Source: Luidia sarsii (Eukaryota; Echinodermata; Asteroidea; Paxillosida; Luidiidae). From it: 64,000 nt of DNA. The position numbers and the translations under genes are program-made. Under the pieces are notes generated by a model. The model searched no databases, was not told where the DNA came from, and saw only the letters and a program-made list of their open reading frames with translations. Below are positions 36,953-48,499 of the stretch, piece after piece (within the stretch, counting starts at the first letter, position 1; every line of letters starts with the position of its first letter). The stretch is taken from positions 17,496,968 to 17,560,967 of the forward strand of contig OX465102.1 in the NCBI GenBank assembly GCA_949987565.1. Reading direction: 5' to 3'.

Positions 36953-37720
36953 TTAAATTTAGTGGGCCTGACGTTTCGACCCTAGCAGTACCTTTCTCAA
37001 AGGCAGAGTGACAAGGACAACACAGATACATGTACACGAAGGAAGGGGGGGAGAGTGCATAGGACACGGATGGGTAACAAATGACAAAGAGTGAAGCTGG
37101 TAGGGAGAGATCAAAGGCAAGGGGTAGGGTAGATTAATGAGAGGAGGGGGAAAGATCAAAGAGAAGGGCAAGGAGTAGGGTAGGGATTAGTGACAAGAGG
37201 GGGAAAGATCAAAGAGAGAAGTGTGAAGGACTGAACACAAAAGAAGGATTATCAGAAAGCTGCATGGTGTTAGTCATTACCCTCCTGGATGTTGAGACCA
37301 TGTGGTTAGTCCGAAGACGCTTCATCCACATTTTCTCACGGCTAAGACGGACAGCATTACTACGGTGACCAAGTGATTCTATGCCCAGTACACTCATATC
37401 TGATATCGAATGATCAGGGAGATTGAAGTGATACCCAACAGGAGTGTCCATTTTACCAGTTTTGATAGTAGACCTATGGCCATAGATCCGTTTTTGAGGG
37501 TGTTTGTGGTCTCGCCAACATACTGAATATTACAAACTCTACAAGAGATGAGGTATATGATGTTTGAGGTAGTGCACGTGATACAGCCATTATGTCGTGT
37601 GGGTAGATCCAGAAGAATGACCATTGAAAGAGTCGATTTCCTTGACATGTGTCTTGCAAACAATGCATTTAGTTTTTTTAGTCAGTAAGCAGTTTGCAAC
37701 ATTTTTGTATATCACCTTAA
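36953..37720 (-). mobile_element. Penelope-like element 3' region with GIY-YIG ORF (frameshifted)
   Basis: On the minus strand from about 37680: CIVCKTH zinc-ligand-like start, IIYLISCRVCNIQYVGETTN (GIY-YIG nuclease core), then in a shifted frame TPVGYHFNLPDHSISDMSVL, ESLGHRSNAVRLSREK. The 3' tail reaches the GATCCTAGCAG motif at 36975. Penelope-like retroelements pair a reverse transcriptase with such an endonuclease. The reverse transcriptase is missing, and the ORF is broken by at least one frameshift, so the copy is dead. Confidence 0.88.
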
Positions 37721-38332
37721 GTCAAAATCTATCATTATCAAAGAACTATTATTGAATGATCACAAATTAGACCCCGGCCTGCTAGCCTATGTTTTCTCAA
37801 AAGTCTTTGAAAGAGCTACTCTTAGTGTCGCAAATCATTGCCCTCTATCCTTTCGTTTTACATTCAAGGAATGTCAAGGTATATCGTTTGTTCTCTTCTC
37901 CTTCTTTCATTTGTAATTATTTTAGGCAAATACTTTCCTTCACTTGGAATCAATTTGAACTCAATGTGAATAATCCTCTGGGCCTAATGATTTCAAAACT
38001 CACCTTAGGCCTATATTGTTTTATTGTGTGCTTTGTGTTCTGAGTAATGAGTAGTTGTTTTTTGTTATAATTATTGTAATTATTTTGGAGAGCCACTTGA
38101 TTGTAATTTGATTCACATTTTGGGGTGCTGTTTATTTTTGTCTCTTTTTAATATGATTTCATTTGTTTACAATTTTTAATATGATTTTTTGTTTTTATTA
38201 TAGGCCCAATAGTCTTCAAGTATTAATAAAGTATTATAGTATTATAACCTTCAAGTATTGTTTTCCCCTGTGGAAACATAATGAAATAAAATTGAATGAA
38301 GTGAAATGAAACAAAAACCAGAAGAGCCTATT

Positions 38333-38765
38333 ATATGTGACCCGGCAAAGAATAATGAGGAATAACCCCCACTTTTGAGATTTTGAGATTTTCTAATGAT
38401 GTGAAAGAGTATACCATTAGCTTTCAAATGATATCAAAATTATTTCCGTGTGAACTTTGTTGTAAATAGTACAAGGCGGCTTCGCTCGTTCATTTGGTAC
38501 CAGACACAATAAAGCAGCGACATTCTAACTCCTCGAAAGCGGCCATTCAAAAAGGCAGGAATTTTACATTTTCATGAAAACAGTACACAAACACTCCCCC
38601 AAAATCCTCGTTTTTTCAACATTTAGAGACGGATTTCGGAAAAATCCTTTGGACAAAACATCCTCCAATACGTTCGAATTGAGAAGATACTTTGAATTCA
38701 GGCGTTGTTTACTCGAAAAGTGTTTTGGTGGGATATTCCTCATGTCGCTGCGCCGGGTCACATAT
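38333..38765. mobile_element. MITE with ATATGTGACCCGGC inverted ends
   Basis: Exact 14-bp terminal inverted repeats ATATGTGACCCGGC (38333-38346) and GCCGGGTCACATAT (38752-38765). The 433-bp body has no transposase. The target duplication is not clear (TA or TAT possible). Confidence 0.8.
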
Positions 38766-38769
38766 AGGC

Positions 38770-40370
38770 CTATACGTTGATCCTTTGCCTTTTTGTAAAT
38801 TTTTAATAAACTCCTTGCACATAAGGTTTCTCCTTTGTTCTCTGCTAAGATTCCCCAGAGTGGCAATGATTACCTTCGCTCCCAAACAATAATACCTACA
38901 GCAAATCACAACAGAAGCCATCAGGTGCCTGAATGTACGTGTTCGTCTCTACCAGGACCATTTACCAAGTGCCGGGCTTTATTATAAAACAGTATTTTAC
39001 GATACAGCAGCTAACAAAAACCCGATTACGCCGCTCACAATGCAGTTACCCAATCGTTGACTGCGCACACTGCCTGCCTCATTAGAAGCTAGCTTCGAAC
39101 ATTGCCAAGGTCAATGAGTCACGTATTGTGTTAACAATGTAGCCTAGTGGACGTACGTGGCTCCACTGATCCTCATTCCAAAATGTTAATGAGTATTATT
39201 GTTTTATTTCATTTCAATGTAGGTACTCATGAAAACACGTATTTTTGTTTCACTTGTATTAAACCGACAAAACTCATCTTACAAAAGTCAGCAGTAGGCC
39301 TACTATAGTCCTTGTGAGAGGATTTTTAGAGGCGATTCAAGCAAGGATTTTTGTTTTCGTACACTGTACCCTGCTACTCAGGATCTGGGAATGTATTAAA
39401 CGGAAATAGGAGGTTTACTGCTAGAAAAATAGATAATATCAATATTTTGAAGGTTCTTCCATAGTTCAATTGAAACAAAATCTCGTGAAACATCAACCAG
39501 CTTTGCTGTAAACATCATTGGGTATAACTTTGACCCGTATTATTTTTCCGGTAGAAATGATTCAGAAGTTATTCTAATTCTCAACACTGAGTATATAGGT
39601 TCTAAATAAAAATGATTGGTCAAATAGTTACCTTTAATAAAATGAGTTTGCATGAAGTGCAGTGATGTAGGGATGTGAAACTCAACTAAATTTAAACCGT
39701 GCAACTTTGTGTTAGTGCCCTAACCCGAAGTAGCAATCAGTTTGCAACATTGTTGGACACAGCTGTGAGTTACATTTGAATTACAGGACAAATCAGTTTA
39801 GACCGAGTCTTGGACGGTCCCGAATGAAAGATGGATTTTTTGGGGGAAGAAACAGAGGTATTTTGCGTGGTCCGGTTGGCATTTTTTTCTTCTCAAATTG
39901 CCTGCTAATAAATCAACTAGGATGTGCTCTTTTTCTTTCAATACAAATGGTCGATGTTTAGAAGTACACTGATACGCAATCTCCCTTTATAAGGACCATT
40001 GAATAGGAAGAAGTATTTTGATGTTGTTGCGAATAATGCATCCATGCTATATATATAGGCTTGTTATCGGCTTCATAATGTAGGCCTACGTAAGATTCAG
40101 CTCAGCGAAGAATGTCAGAAATGTCGACACTGTAGCCTTCTTGTGTAGACACATTGCGGTAGAATGAAATCAATAGGAAAATGTGCGTTTATGTTGAAAT
40201 CGATTACAATGTGTTCATATCCATTGTTCGCCTTGAACACGGATGTTAGGGCGATTGAGTATCGCGGACGGAATATCGACAAAACTGCACTCCGGGTGAT
40301 TCCGTTCACCTTCATTTCAAACAAATAAAGGGATAACCGACTGTGGGAACTTTTGAATAAAAAAGTAGAC
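38770..40370. other. Intergenic, no gene recognised
   Basis: AT-rich single-copy-looking DNA with only short ORFs (up to 88 aa, minus, at 40115). None has a domain or splice support. Confidence 0.4.
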
Positions 40371-40374
40371 AGGT

Positions 40375-40498
40375 TTTGCATACCAGCGCTCTTTCAAGAG
40401 CTCACCCGCCCTTTGGCCTTAGATGATGGCCTCCCCAAATAGTCAACTAGTCTTTGCCGAGATGGGGGGGGGGGTGCCAGTCAGAAGCATTTAACCCC
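40375..40498 (-). mobile_element. Partial tRNA-derived SINE
   Basis: Plus strand shows TTTTGCATACCAGCGCTCTT, GATGGCCTCCCCAAATAGTC, AACTAGTCTTTGCCGAGATG and GTGCCAGTCAGAAGC. Box A is replaced by other sequence. Confidence 0.75.
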
Positions 40499-40829
40499 AT
40501 ATCATTTTCTTATATAAATCTCTGTGTGATGCCAAAGGGCGTTGAGTGGATACCTACCACCGTATAATTGAGGAGATGCCAAGTAATGTTATGAATTATA
40601 GGAAAGTAATTGTCCATTTTGAATAATGGTTCGAGTCATCGTAATATTGGTCTGGGTGAACGTAGGAAGGAATCACATCACGCCTGGGTGTACATGTCGC
40701 CATGACGACCATTCAGCATTCATGATGCAGCGCCCCATCCTACACCCGACCACACCCCCCTTTCTTTCACTCGACTTCTGCTTCGTTGATCACCCACAGT
40801 ATAGCCTGTCTGCCGGCTCAGCGAGAGCT

Positions 40830-41278
40830 CCCAACGACACGCGTATAATAATACGCGGCGGTGCATGCATGCAAGGCGCCGGTTAATTCGCGGCGCGTGC
40901 ACGCGCAACCGTCGGCCATCGTGCCCGTTGCACTATTGACCAGAGGCGTGACCCCCGGTGGCGAGAACAAATTAATACGCATGAACAATGCACGGGCTGG
41001 CGTTTAATGTATACATGTACAAACATAACCGTCCGCGATATGAATAATCCATTGCGCTCACCTGCTGCTTGCATTTTTTGAACGCAGAAAGTACCTTCCC
41101 CGTCTCTCACTCCGTGTCGCTCGTTTGTCTCTGTCTCTTTCTGTCTCTCCTTTACACCTCTTTCTGCGGTCTGTCTCTCGATCCCCCTCTCCCTGTATTT
41201 CTGGCTGTGTCTCTCGATCCGTCTCTATGGAGTTACCATCTCTGCCCACCTCTCTCCCTCCCTCCTCTCTCTCCCCCC

Positions 41279-41315
<37 letters not shown>

Positions 41316-42822
41316 CCTTCATCTCGCTCTCGCTCTCCCTTTCCCTCTCCCCACCTCTCTCCCTCCTCTCTCTTATCTCTCTCTCTCTCTCTCCCCCCCC
41401 CTCTCTCTCTCTCCCTCTCTCTCCCTCTCCCTCTCCCTCTCTCTTCACCTCTCCCCTCTGTCTCTCTCCCCCTCTTTCGCCATCCCCTTCCCTTTCTGGT
41501 CCTGTTCCCATATCGCTCAATGTCACCATCACTGCATAATTATATCTCTGCCTATGTCTCTTTCTCTCTCGAACGCTCGGATGTTTTATTGACATCAACC
41601 ACAACCTCTTTCCTCCTCCTCCTTCCCCTCCTCATCTTCCTCCTCCTCCCCTTCTCCTTCCCCTCTCCCCCCCCCCCTCCTCCTCCCCACCCCTTCTTCC
41701 TCAACACCTCTTCTTCCTCCCCACGTACCCCATCCTCCTCCTGCTCCTCAACCCATCGCCAGCACTATACGAGGGACTAGATAGCCCCAGTATATATCAC
41801 TCTCTCTTCATCTCAACCCGCAGAAACAGTGCCATAGCACAGTGGGAGATAGAGACGGTGACACGTGGGGGAGGGGTGGAGGTCGCGGGTTCAAGGACAG
41901 CACTTGGGACCACCAGGTGACGATGTCCCCTCCCCCCTCCCCACTCCCTCCCCGCCCCTATCATCCGTTCATGATCGGGCTGCTTGCTCTCCTGAACACA
42001 ATAGAGACCCATACCACGCTTCATTACCCCGTCCACATCGTAACTCGCGTGCACTTGACGGGCTCATTGTGCAGAGCACAATAGGAAGCACATCAGGCCG
42101 GTATAAAATAGTATTGCTAATCGTGAGAAGCCATGGGACGATGACTGTTTCCTGTTTTCCCTTGTTTTGTTTTTTTCCTCAGAGATTTAAATTGCGAGTG
42201 TCGCAGTGAATTTTATGATTATACATCAGGGTTTTGTGTCTACTACATTTATACAAGATGAAGGGACGGACAGTATCAACGTCAGGAACAAGGTAGCGCA
42301 GACGGATAGATAATAATAGAACATCCTCAGATTTTTATGTCCGCTGGGGACTCGGCTTTGAACAGCCGTCGACGCTTAATTACTGTTGTTCACTGTGTTC
42401 CGGAAAGATTGTGATAACACGACGGTCTGAAAATGTGCGCGCGCATTGTGGCATACAGAGTGTTGACGAAGACGCCCCTGCATATAGGCCCAGTTAGGAA
42501 CTGTCTGCGAAAACGGTAAAAAAAAAAAAAACTGTCTTTGGACGTGGACCGAGATTTTGAGGGCTGAAAAAAGGAATCTTCTGGTTTTCTGACGGAACCG
42601 AGGAATTAAAAAAAAGTCCGGGAGAAAAACAACAACGCCAACGACTCGATCAGCAGAGCGAAGCGCAGACCGCTAGACCGCACGCCCGTGCTCATCGTGC
42701 GCTTGGAGAGTCCTGCGAAGCAGTCCTGCTTCGTGTCTGTCGGCACCGCACTTAAAAACCCACGGCTCGCACTAGGGGGAGAGAGAGGAGAGTCGTTCGA
42801 AGTTTACATTCCTCCGTCAACG
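40830..42822 (+). promoter_or_regulatory. CpG-rich segments and possible 5' UTR upstream of 42823
   Basis: 40855-40960 and 42390-42822 are clearly richer in CpG than the surroundings (for example GTGCACGCGCAACCGTCGG, GCGCACGC). The stretch up to the ATG at 42823 contains multiple GC-rich blocks and A-runs typical of an invertebrate 5' UTR. No TATA position can be fixed. Confidence 0.3.
41100..41760. repeat. (CT)n-rich pyrimidine tract
   Basis: Hundreds of bases of TCTCTC/CCTCTC with interruptions. Ser/Leu/Pro-rich (plus) and Arg/Glu-rich (minus) ORFs are artefacts. Confidence 0.9.
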
Positions 42823-42829
42823 ATGGCAG
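42823..42829 (+). CDS. Possible first coding exon (Met-Ala...)
   Basis: CAACGATGGCAG|GTGAGC: an ATG in good context seven bases before a perfect donor, directly after a CpG-rich leader. A pyrimidine-rich acceptor (CCTTCCCCTTTTTCAG, ending 43060) lies downstream, but splicing to it gives a stop after 17 codons. The real second exon is probably outside the window. Confidence 0.25.
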
Positions 42830-43820
42830 GTGAGCGTTGCGACGTTTGGCTTTCAAAAAGGGGGGTCAGATATGTCTCCACCAATAAGGTGGGCCAATAA
42901 AATATGAACGATACAATCTGCTAATGCCGAAAGAATGCGCTGCTAGTGTTAGCCAACGCTAAACGGACCACGTCATTTGGTACATCGCTACTGTTTATTT
43001 TCGCCTGTTTATTTGGGCATTTGGGGTATTTTGTTTCGACTAACCTTCCCCTTTTTCAGGATGTCATGAATTTACCCACTTTACAAAAGAGTTTGAGCAA
43101 CATTAACCCGACCTTCGGTTAGTATTTGTGTACGTGCGCGCGTGTGTATACAAAAAAGAGGGTTTTTCGCGTCAGCTGAGTAGTACGTCAGCCAAACATT
43201 TTTATCCCAATAGAGTTGTATTGTCCAAGTGACATTTTATTGTATATAGCTATTGTCCAACTATCCGTCATCCAAAACACGTGTGTTTAGCTTAGGAAGT
43301 AAAAGAGAATTCCGTATAGGCCTATGAAGTGTGATCGTGTTATATTTTCCAGACACACATTTGCAACGGGAAAACGGGTCCGCACGCTGCGCAATATCAT
43401 TGTTAAGCCTCTGTGCACATCAAGGAAACGAAAGACAGTCCTTGAAACTTGACTGCTGTCAATATTATTCCCGAGTTTTTCTCGAGGAAACATTGACGTT
43501 CTCTCGTTGATGAAACGGTCCTACCCATTTCAACACCCGAGTTTTGGGAGGCAAGGAAATGTGGTCACGTTTTCTTAGTATGCCGGCGCGATACTTTGGG
43601 GCGTCAACCGGTTCTGAAACACGCGAGGGGAAGGGTGTCGGTCCGATCCCCCCTCTAAGGTTGTCATTTCTTAAAACATAATTTCGTGCTTGAAGTCATA
43701 CCACTTTGTGCATTTTTACGGTGTAATTGATCTAGGCTACTTCAAAGGGTAATATGCAAAAATGTTGCAATAAACTGCACACTGAAATGAATAAAAGGCG
43801 AATAGGCCTATAGGCCCTAG
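42830..43820. other. No coding exon established
   Basis: Would be the first intron if 42823 is a real start. A good acceptor-like tract ends at 43060, but every frame after it closes within about 20 codons. Confidence 0.35.
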
Positions 43821-43829
43821 GACTATCAA

Positions 43830-43930
43830 ACATTAGGAGGGCCTGACGTTTCTGTCCAAACAGGACATTTTCTGCCTTTGAGAAAGGTCTTGCTGGGATC
43901 GAAACGTCAGGCCCTCCTAATTTTTGATAC
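43830..43930. repeat. Penelope-like end motif, inverted pair
   Basis: TCAAACATTAGGAGGGCCTG, ACGTTTCTGTCCAAACAGG faces GAGAAAGGTCTTGCTGGGAT, CGAAACGTCAGGCCCTCC. Confidence 0.75.
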
Positions 43931-44259
43931 TTCAAAGGGTCTTCGCTAGTAAAAAAAAATCCATGTCTTGTTATATTAAACACAGTTATATTTGCCTACT
44001 ATTATTATATTGTTTTCCCGGCATATTATCTGTTTTCTCCTATCATACTTCCGACCCTCCAAAAAAGGGGGTGGGGCAAAAGGTATACTGTACATGTATA
44101 TGATGCCCCCATTTTTAATGTAAGGGGACAGCCCCCCCCCCCCACGCCTGTTGACACCGAGGCGAGATGGTGCTTCGTACAAGACCATCGTCAACATTCA
44201 TGTTGTTTTTTGTTTTACAAAATTTGTTATTTACATCTGATCCATTAAGATATAGCCTA

Positions 44260-44415
44260 TGGCGACCCCACCCCGGCAAAGACTAGCTGACTAGGGAAGG
44301 CCGTCATCTAAAAAGGCTGGATAGCTCAGATGGGAAGAGAGCTGGTACGCAAAACCACAGGTCCTGGCTTAAAATCCCGGTCCAGTCAATGTTCTCTTTG
44401 CCATTTTGTTCAATG
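44260..44415 (+). mobile_element. tRNA-derived SINE
   Basis: GGCGACCCCACCCCGGCAAAG, GACTAGCTGACTAGGGAAGG, box A TAGCTCAGATGG, degenerate box B (GGCTTAAAATCC), tail CAATGTTCTCTTTGCCATTT. Confidence 0.8.
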
Positions 44416-44514
44416 TTTTATTTTTGTTTTCAATTCATGTGTTTTCTTAGAAGCAGCGTTGTTTCAATTGTGTGTTTTCATAGAGTTACAAACAGCGTTG
44501 TTCCCATTTTTAAA

Positions 44515-44676
44515 AAAAGGTGTAGCCAACTAATTTCATGGAACTCTCGTTTTGTTCCATCGTCGATATGGGTCGTATTACTATTACTATTAGGCCTACA
44601 CCATGCACCGAGCGTGTGCAAAATTCCCGAGGCCAAAATTGCAGAGCTTCGAGATAAAATCCGCTCAGCACGAAAG
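44515..44676 (+). CDS. Weak exon candidate, signal-peptide-like
   Basis: One open frame reads SIWVVLLLLLGLHHAPSVC, then KIPEAKIAELRDKIRSARK up to a donor GAAAG|GTAATC: a hydrophobic stretch followed by a charged helix. No in-frame Met immediately precedes it, so it would need an upstream exon. It may be chance. Confidence 0.2.
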
Positions 44677-44794
44677 GTAATCTCCTCTTTTCAACGGGTT
44701 TACCGCCCATGTCAGCGAGTCATACCAAGGTCATACTGTTTGGGTTAGCCGGAATACACGGGCTGTAAGTTCACTCCTCCACACTGATTTTGCT

Positions 44795-45300
44795 TATTGT
44801 ACCTGAATGATCATTTGATATCAGATATGAGTGTACTGGGCATAGAATCCCTTGGTCACCGTAGTAATGCTGTCCGGCTTATCCGTGAGAAAAAGCGGAT
44901 GAAGCATCTTCGTACTATTCAACCACATGGTCTCAACATCCAGGAGGGTAATGACTAACACCATGCAGCTTTCTGGGTTTTTTTCTTTTTTTTGTGTTCA
45001 CTCCACACTTTTCTCTTTGATCTTTCCCCTTCTTCTCACTAATCCCTACCCTACTCCTTGCCTTTCCCTTTGATCTCTCCCTACCGGCTTTACTCTTTGT
45101 CCTCTGTTTCTCATCCGTGTTCTATTCACTCTCTTCCCCCCTCCTTCGTGTACATGTATCTGTTTTGTCCTTGTCACTCTGCCCTTGAGAAAGGTCCTGC
45201 TAGGATCGAAACGTCAGGCCCACTAAATTTTAAGATTTGCATTTTGGTAATTTTAGTCAGTAAGCAGTTTGCAACATTTTTGTATATCACTTTGGGCAAT
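44795..45300 (+). mobile_element. Penelope-like element 3' end
   Basis: GATCATTTGATATCAGATATG, decayed SVLGIESLGHRSNAVRL-like reading, CAACATCCAGGAGGGTAATG, pyrimidine tail, then GGTCCTGCTAGGATCGAAAC. Beyond the end comes GTCAGTAAGCAGTTTGCAAC and ATTTTTGTATATCACTTTG. Confidence 0.88.
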
Positions 45301-45413
45301 AAGTACATTGTACATGTACAGTATAAGCTTTAACCGACAGCCTTGTTTTACCAAGGAGGTATTGGTTTTACAACGTCCAGCAGGAATGCGATTGTGAAGA
45401 GCTGAAAGCGGTC

Positions 45414-45446
45414 CCGCCATGGAGCTATTTTATAGCTCCATGGTCC
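45414..45446. repeat. Short palindrome CCATGGAGCTATTTTATAGCTCCATGG
   Basis: Perfect inverted repeat CCATGGAGCTA / TAGCTCCATGG with a 5-base centre. Confidence 0.8.
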
Positions 45447-45449
45447 CGC

Positions 45450-46310
45450 GAAGGCCGGGCACTGTGAACTTGAGAAGCACCGGCCTCCGATGAGGACGCG
45501 TTACCAATGGCCATTGTCCCTTCCGCGTCGGGAAATAACAAAGCCGATGAAGAATAAGAAGCTTTGCTATTCTTTCGTCCTGTCAAATTTGGCAACGCTC
45601 GTCCCAGTGTGCCTGGGTTGGGTTGGGTGGCGCTGGTAAAATCAGCAGGGGGTGCTATGGGGGTACTACTGGCCCACAATTAATAAGGAGGGGGGGGGGG
45701 GCGGTTCACGATCCCAGGTGGTTCGTTCGACCGATCGCTGTGTCAAACCAAACGAACGTGATTTTCGTTCTTTCGTGTTTATTTGCCGTGTGGGGCCTTC
45801 GGACCTCCGATTCCAGGTTTTTTTTTTTTTTTTTTTTGGGGGGGGGGGGGGGGGTTTGGGGGTGATATTCATCGGTTCTCATTTTCATAGTCATTAATTC
45901 ATTTTTTTTTGGGGGGGAGGGGCCATCCACAAGGGCGCCTTACAAAATACAAAGCTGTTTTGTGTAGTCGCGGTATGGTGTGCCGAAAAATAGGTCACTC
46001 TGAAAAAAAAGTTTGAGCATTGACCAAAACTACAGTAGGCCTACAGTATACGGTAAATATGTCCATGCCGTGTACGAAGTTCTCAGTCCCATCGTGCACC
46101 CCAATCTCCCCTTGTCCCCACCCTTATCCCGTCCATCACCCGTCACCATCAGCCCCATATCTCAGTCCCAAGCATTTTTGAAACTTCAGCCGGTCGAAGA
46201 CTGATCCGTTAATGTTACACAAACAACCCGATAAATACCGGGATTCGGTCACCCCTGGGCGCTACAGCCGCCCTCTGTCTCCCCGTGCCGTTGTTTACAC
46301 CTTCTCATTT
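45450..46310. other. Intergenic, no gene recognised
   Basis: Poly-T/poly-G runs (45818-45855 and 45902-45920), and only short ORFs. Confidence 0.4.
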
Positions 46311-46314
46311 TCTA

Positions 46315-47110
46315 CTGAGAGAGACAGACAGACCGACAGATTAGAATGTCAGACCTACACGGTTAGATCACGGAGGTAGGTCAGACAGAGAAGCAGACGG
46401 CCAAGGGACGGAGACAGACAGGCAAACTATAATATGGACTGACAGGGGCACATAATACAGGCAGAGACACGGGAGGAGAATAAGAGGTGAGAGAGGAAGA
46501 GAGACATCGCGACTGCCAACAACACCAACAACAGAGACGGAGGGGCAGAGAGAAAGAGAGAGACTGAGAGACGGTGACAGAGAAACAGTGGCAGGGAGGC
46601 AGAGTGACAGAGAAACGGAGATACAGTGACAAAAACAGAGGAAGATAGAGAGGCAGGGAGAGACAGAGAGAGGGAGACAGAGAGGCAGAGAGAGAGACAG
46701 AGGCAGAGATCGAAACAGAGAAACTGAGAGACAGAGACAAATAGTGAGATAGAGACAGTGGCAGAGAAACAGTGGCAGGGAGGCACTGGAGTGACAGAGA
46801 AACAGATATACAGTGATAAAGAATTAAAGAGGAAGATAGAGAGGCAGGGAGAGACGGAGAGGGGGAGACAGAGAGGCAGAGATAGAGACAGTGAGACTGA
46901 GTGACAAAGAGACAAAGAGTGAGACAAAGAGACATTATACAGACAGAGAATCAGAAACAGAATACAGACAGACAGAGAGACAGGGAAACAGAGAGAAAGA
47001 GACACACACATACATACAGAGGCCGACAAAGAAAGGGAGACAGAGAGACATAAAGAGACGCAGACAGAGAGACATGGACAGAGAGAAAGAGGCGGAGACA
47101 GAAAACATGA
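46315..47110. repeat. (GACAGAGA)n-rich purine tract
   Basis: About 800 bp of imperfect GAGACAGAGA, GGCAGAGAGAGA and AAACAGTGGCAGGGAGGC repeats, including a duplicated block (46560-46680 against 46755-46880). The long Ser/Leu/Cys ORFs of 184 and 240 aa on the minus strand are artefacts. Confidence 0.92.
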
Positions 47111-48200
47111 AGTGGAGAATTCGAGCGAAACTCCCATCTTTGACTTCACACCTCTTCCTTCAATTCCGAATGGAGCGAGAACGACTGCAGCCCTATACTA
47201 TACCGCCGCAACCAAGGTGTCCAAGTTCGTCCCGGTCATTCATATAAATCCCCAAGAAATCACTCTTGGGAAAAAAATACCTCTTCTCTGAAAAAAAAGA
47301 AAAACTTCTCGAATTTCCCCCCTCGGCTCGTGACTCATGAATCAACAATGCCGTGATGACAGAGCGACCGGTCGGGCCGTAGGCGCGGATCCCCCCGTCG
47401 AGACAGTGGCTGCAAACACGGTGCGGTGATACCCCGTACTCCTTTTCGCCCGGAGATTCGGCCAACCAGAATGTTGGTAGCCGAGTCGGGGTGAAGGGGG
47501 GGGGGGGGTCAAAACACTCTGAAATGAGGAACAGGGCTAAAAGATGTTTGATTTGCCAATTTTTGTAACAGTCTTATTTACTTTATATAGTTCAGGCCGC
47601 CAAAGGACTGTGGAATTATTAGTCTCAAGCATGAATGAAAACATAATGAATGACGTATCTGGGTTACTTTAAATAATCGAGACGAATGGTTACTTTTACC
47701 GGCCAACCTCTGCCCAGTAAAAGCGACCAGGGAAGTTTAACCGAACCAATTAGTCCAGTGGAAACGCACCACACGGTCAAACGCGTCTCGGTACAGATAC
47801 ACATCCGGAAGAATCTGAAGATGCTGTGTTCTTAGAGGGGGAAAAGGGTAAATCCATCCATGTCCTTGTCCTTTGCCAGTTTGCCGGTTTGAAAAGAAAC
47901 CACGGAGGTTGGATGGGTTTGAACCTGCGACACCTGCTCTCTGGTACTGGCGTTTGGTGCCCCTACTTGACCGGCGTGCTGGGCCGTGGTCAAGTGGTGG
48001 ATTCGTATCTGTCCGTCAGTTGGGGTCAAAGTCAGTCACGGATCACGGTTTGTTTGCCTTGCTGCGGCGATACCGCGTTAGTGAAGGTTTACCCTTTCTG
48101 TTGTATTCCTCCATGCTTATACCTACTCAATTCACTGCCAAAGTGCTCGCACAAAATAAGACCATGACGCCTGCGAACAATGCAGAAGTCACTATGAAAG
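47110..48200. other. Intergenic, no gene recognised
   Basis: Overlapping plus-strand ORFs of 113 and 114 aa (47826-48217) in two frames show no domain or codon pattern that favours either. Confidence 0.35.
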
Positions 48201-48204
48201 GGAA

Positions 48205-48490
48205 TCTCAAAATTTAGTGGGCCTGACGTTTCGATCCTAGCAGGACCTTTCTGAAAGAGAAAGGTCCTGCTAGGATCGAAACGTCAGGCCCACTAAATTT
48301 TGAGATTTGCATTTTGGTAATTTTTGTCAGTCAGCAGTTTCCAACATTTTTGTATATCACTATGAAAAGGGATATACAGAAATGTTGCAAACTGCTTACT
48401 GACTGAAATTACCAAAATGCAAATCTCAAAATTTAGTGGGCCTGACGTTTCGATCCTAGCAGGACCTTTCTCAAAGGCAGAGTCAATGAA
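48205..48490. mobile_element. Three Penelope-like ends arranged as hairpins
   Basis: 48207-48300: perfect inverted pair centred on CTTTCTGAAAGAGAAAGG. 48300-48430: GCATTTTGGTAATTTTTGTC, CAACATTTTTGTATATCACT mirrored by GATATACAGAAATGTTGCAA, ATTACCAAAATGC. 48430-48485: a third copy of GGCCTGACGTTTCGATCCTA. Confidence 0.88.
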
Positions 48491-48499
48491 ACGGAATTA

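Noticed and set aside
41069..41604. Ser/Pro/Leu and Arg/Glu ORFs of 123-156 aa
   Set aside because: CT-dinucleotide tract, no codon structure.
43041..43118. Second exon for the 42823 start
   Set aside because: A good acceptor precedes it, but in the required phase the frame closes after 17 codons in total.
46381..47149. 240-aa and 184-aa Cys/Ser/Leu ORFs
   Set aside because: Translation of the GACAGAGA purine tract.
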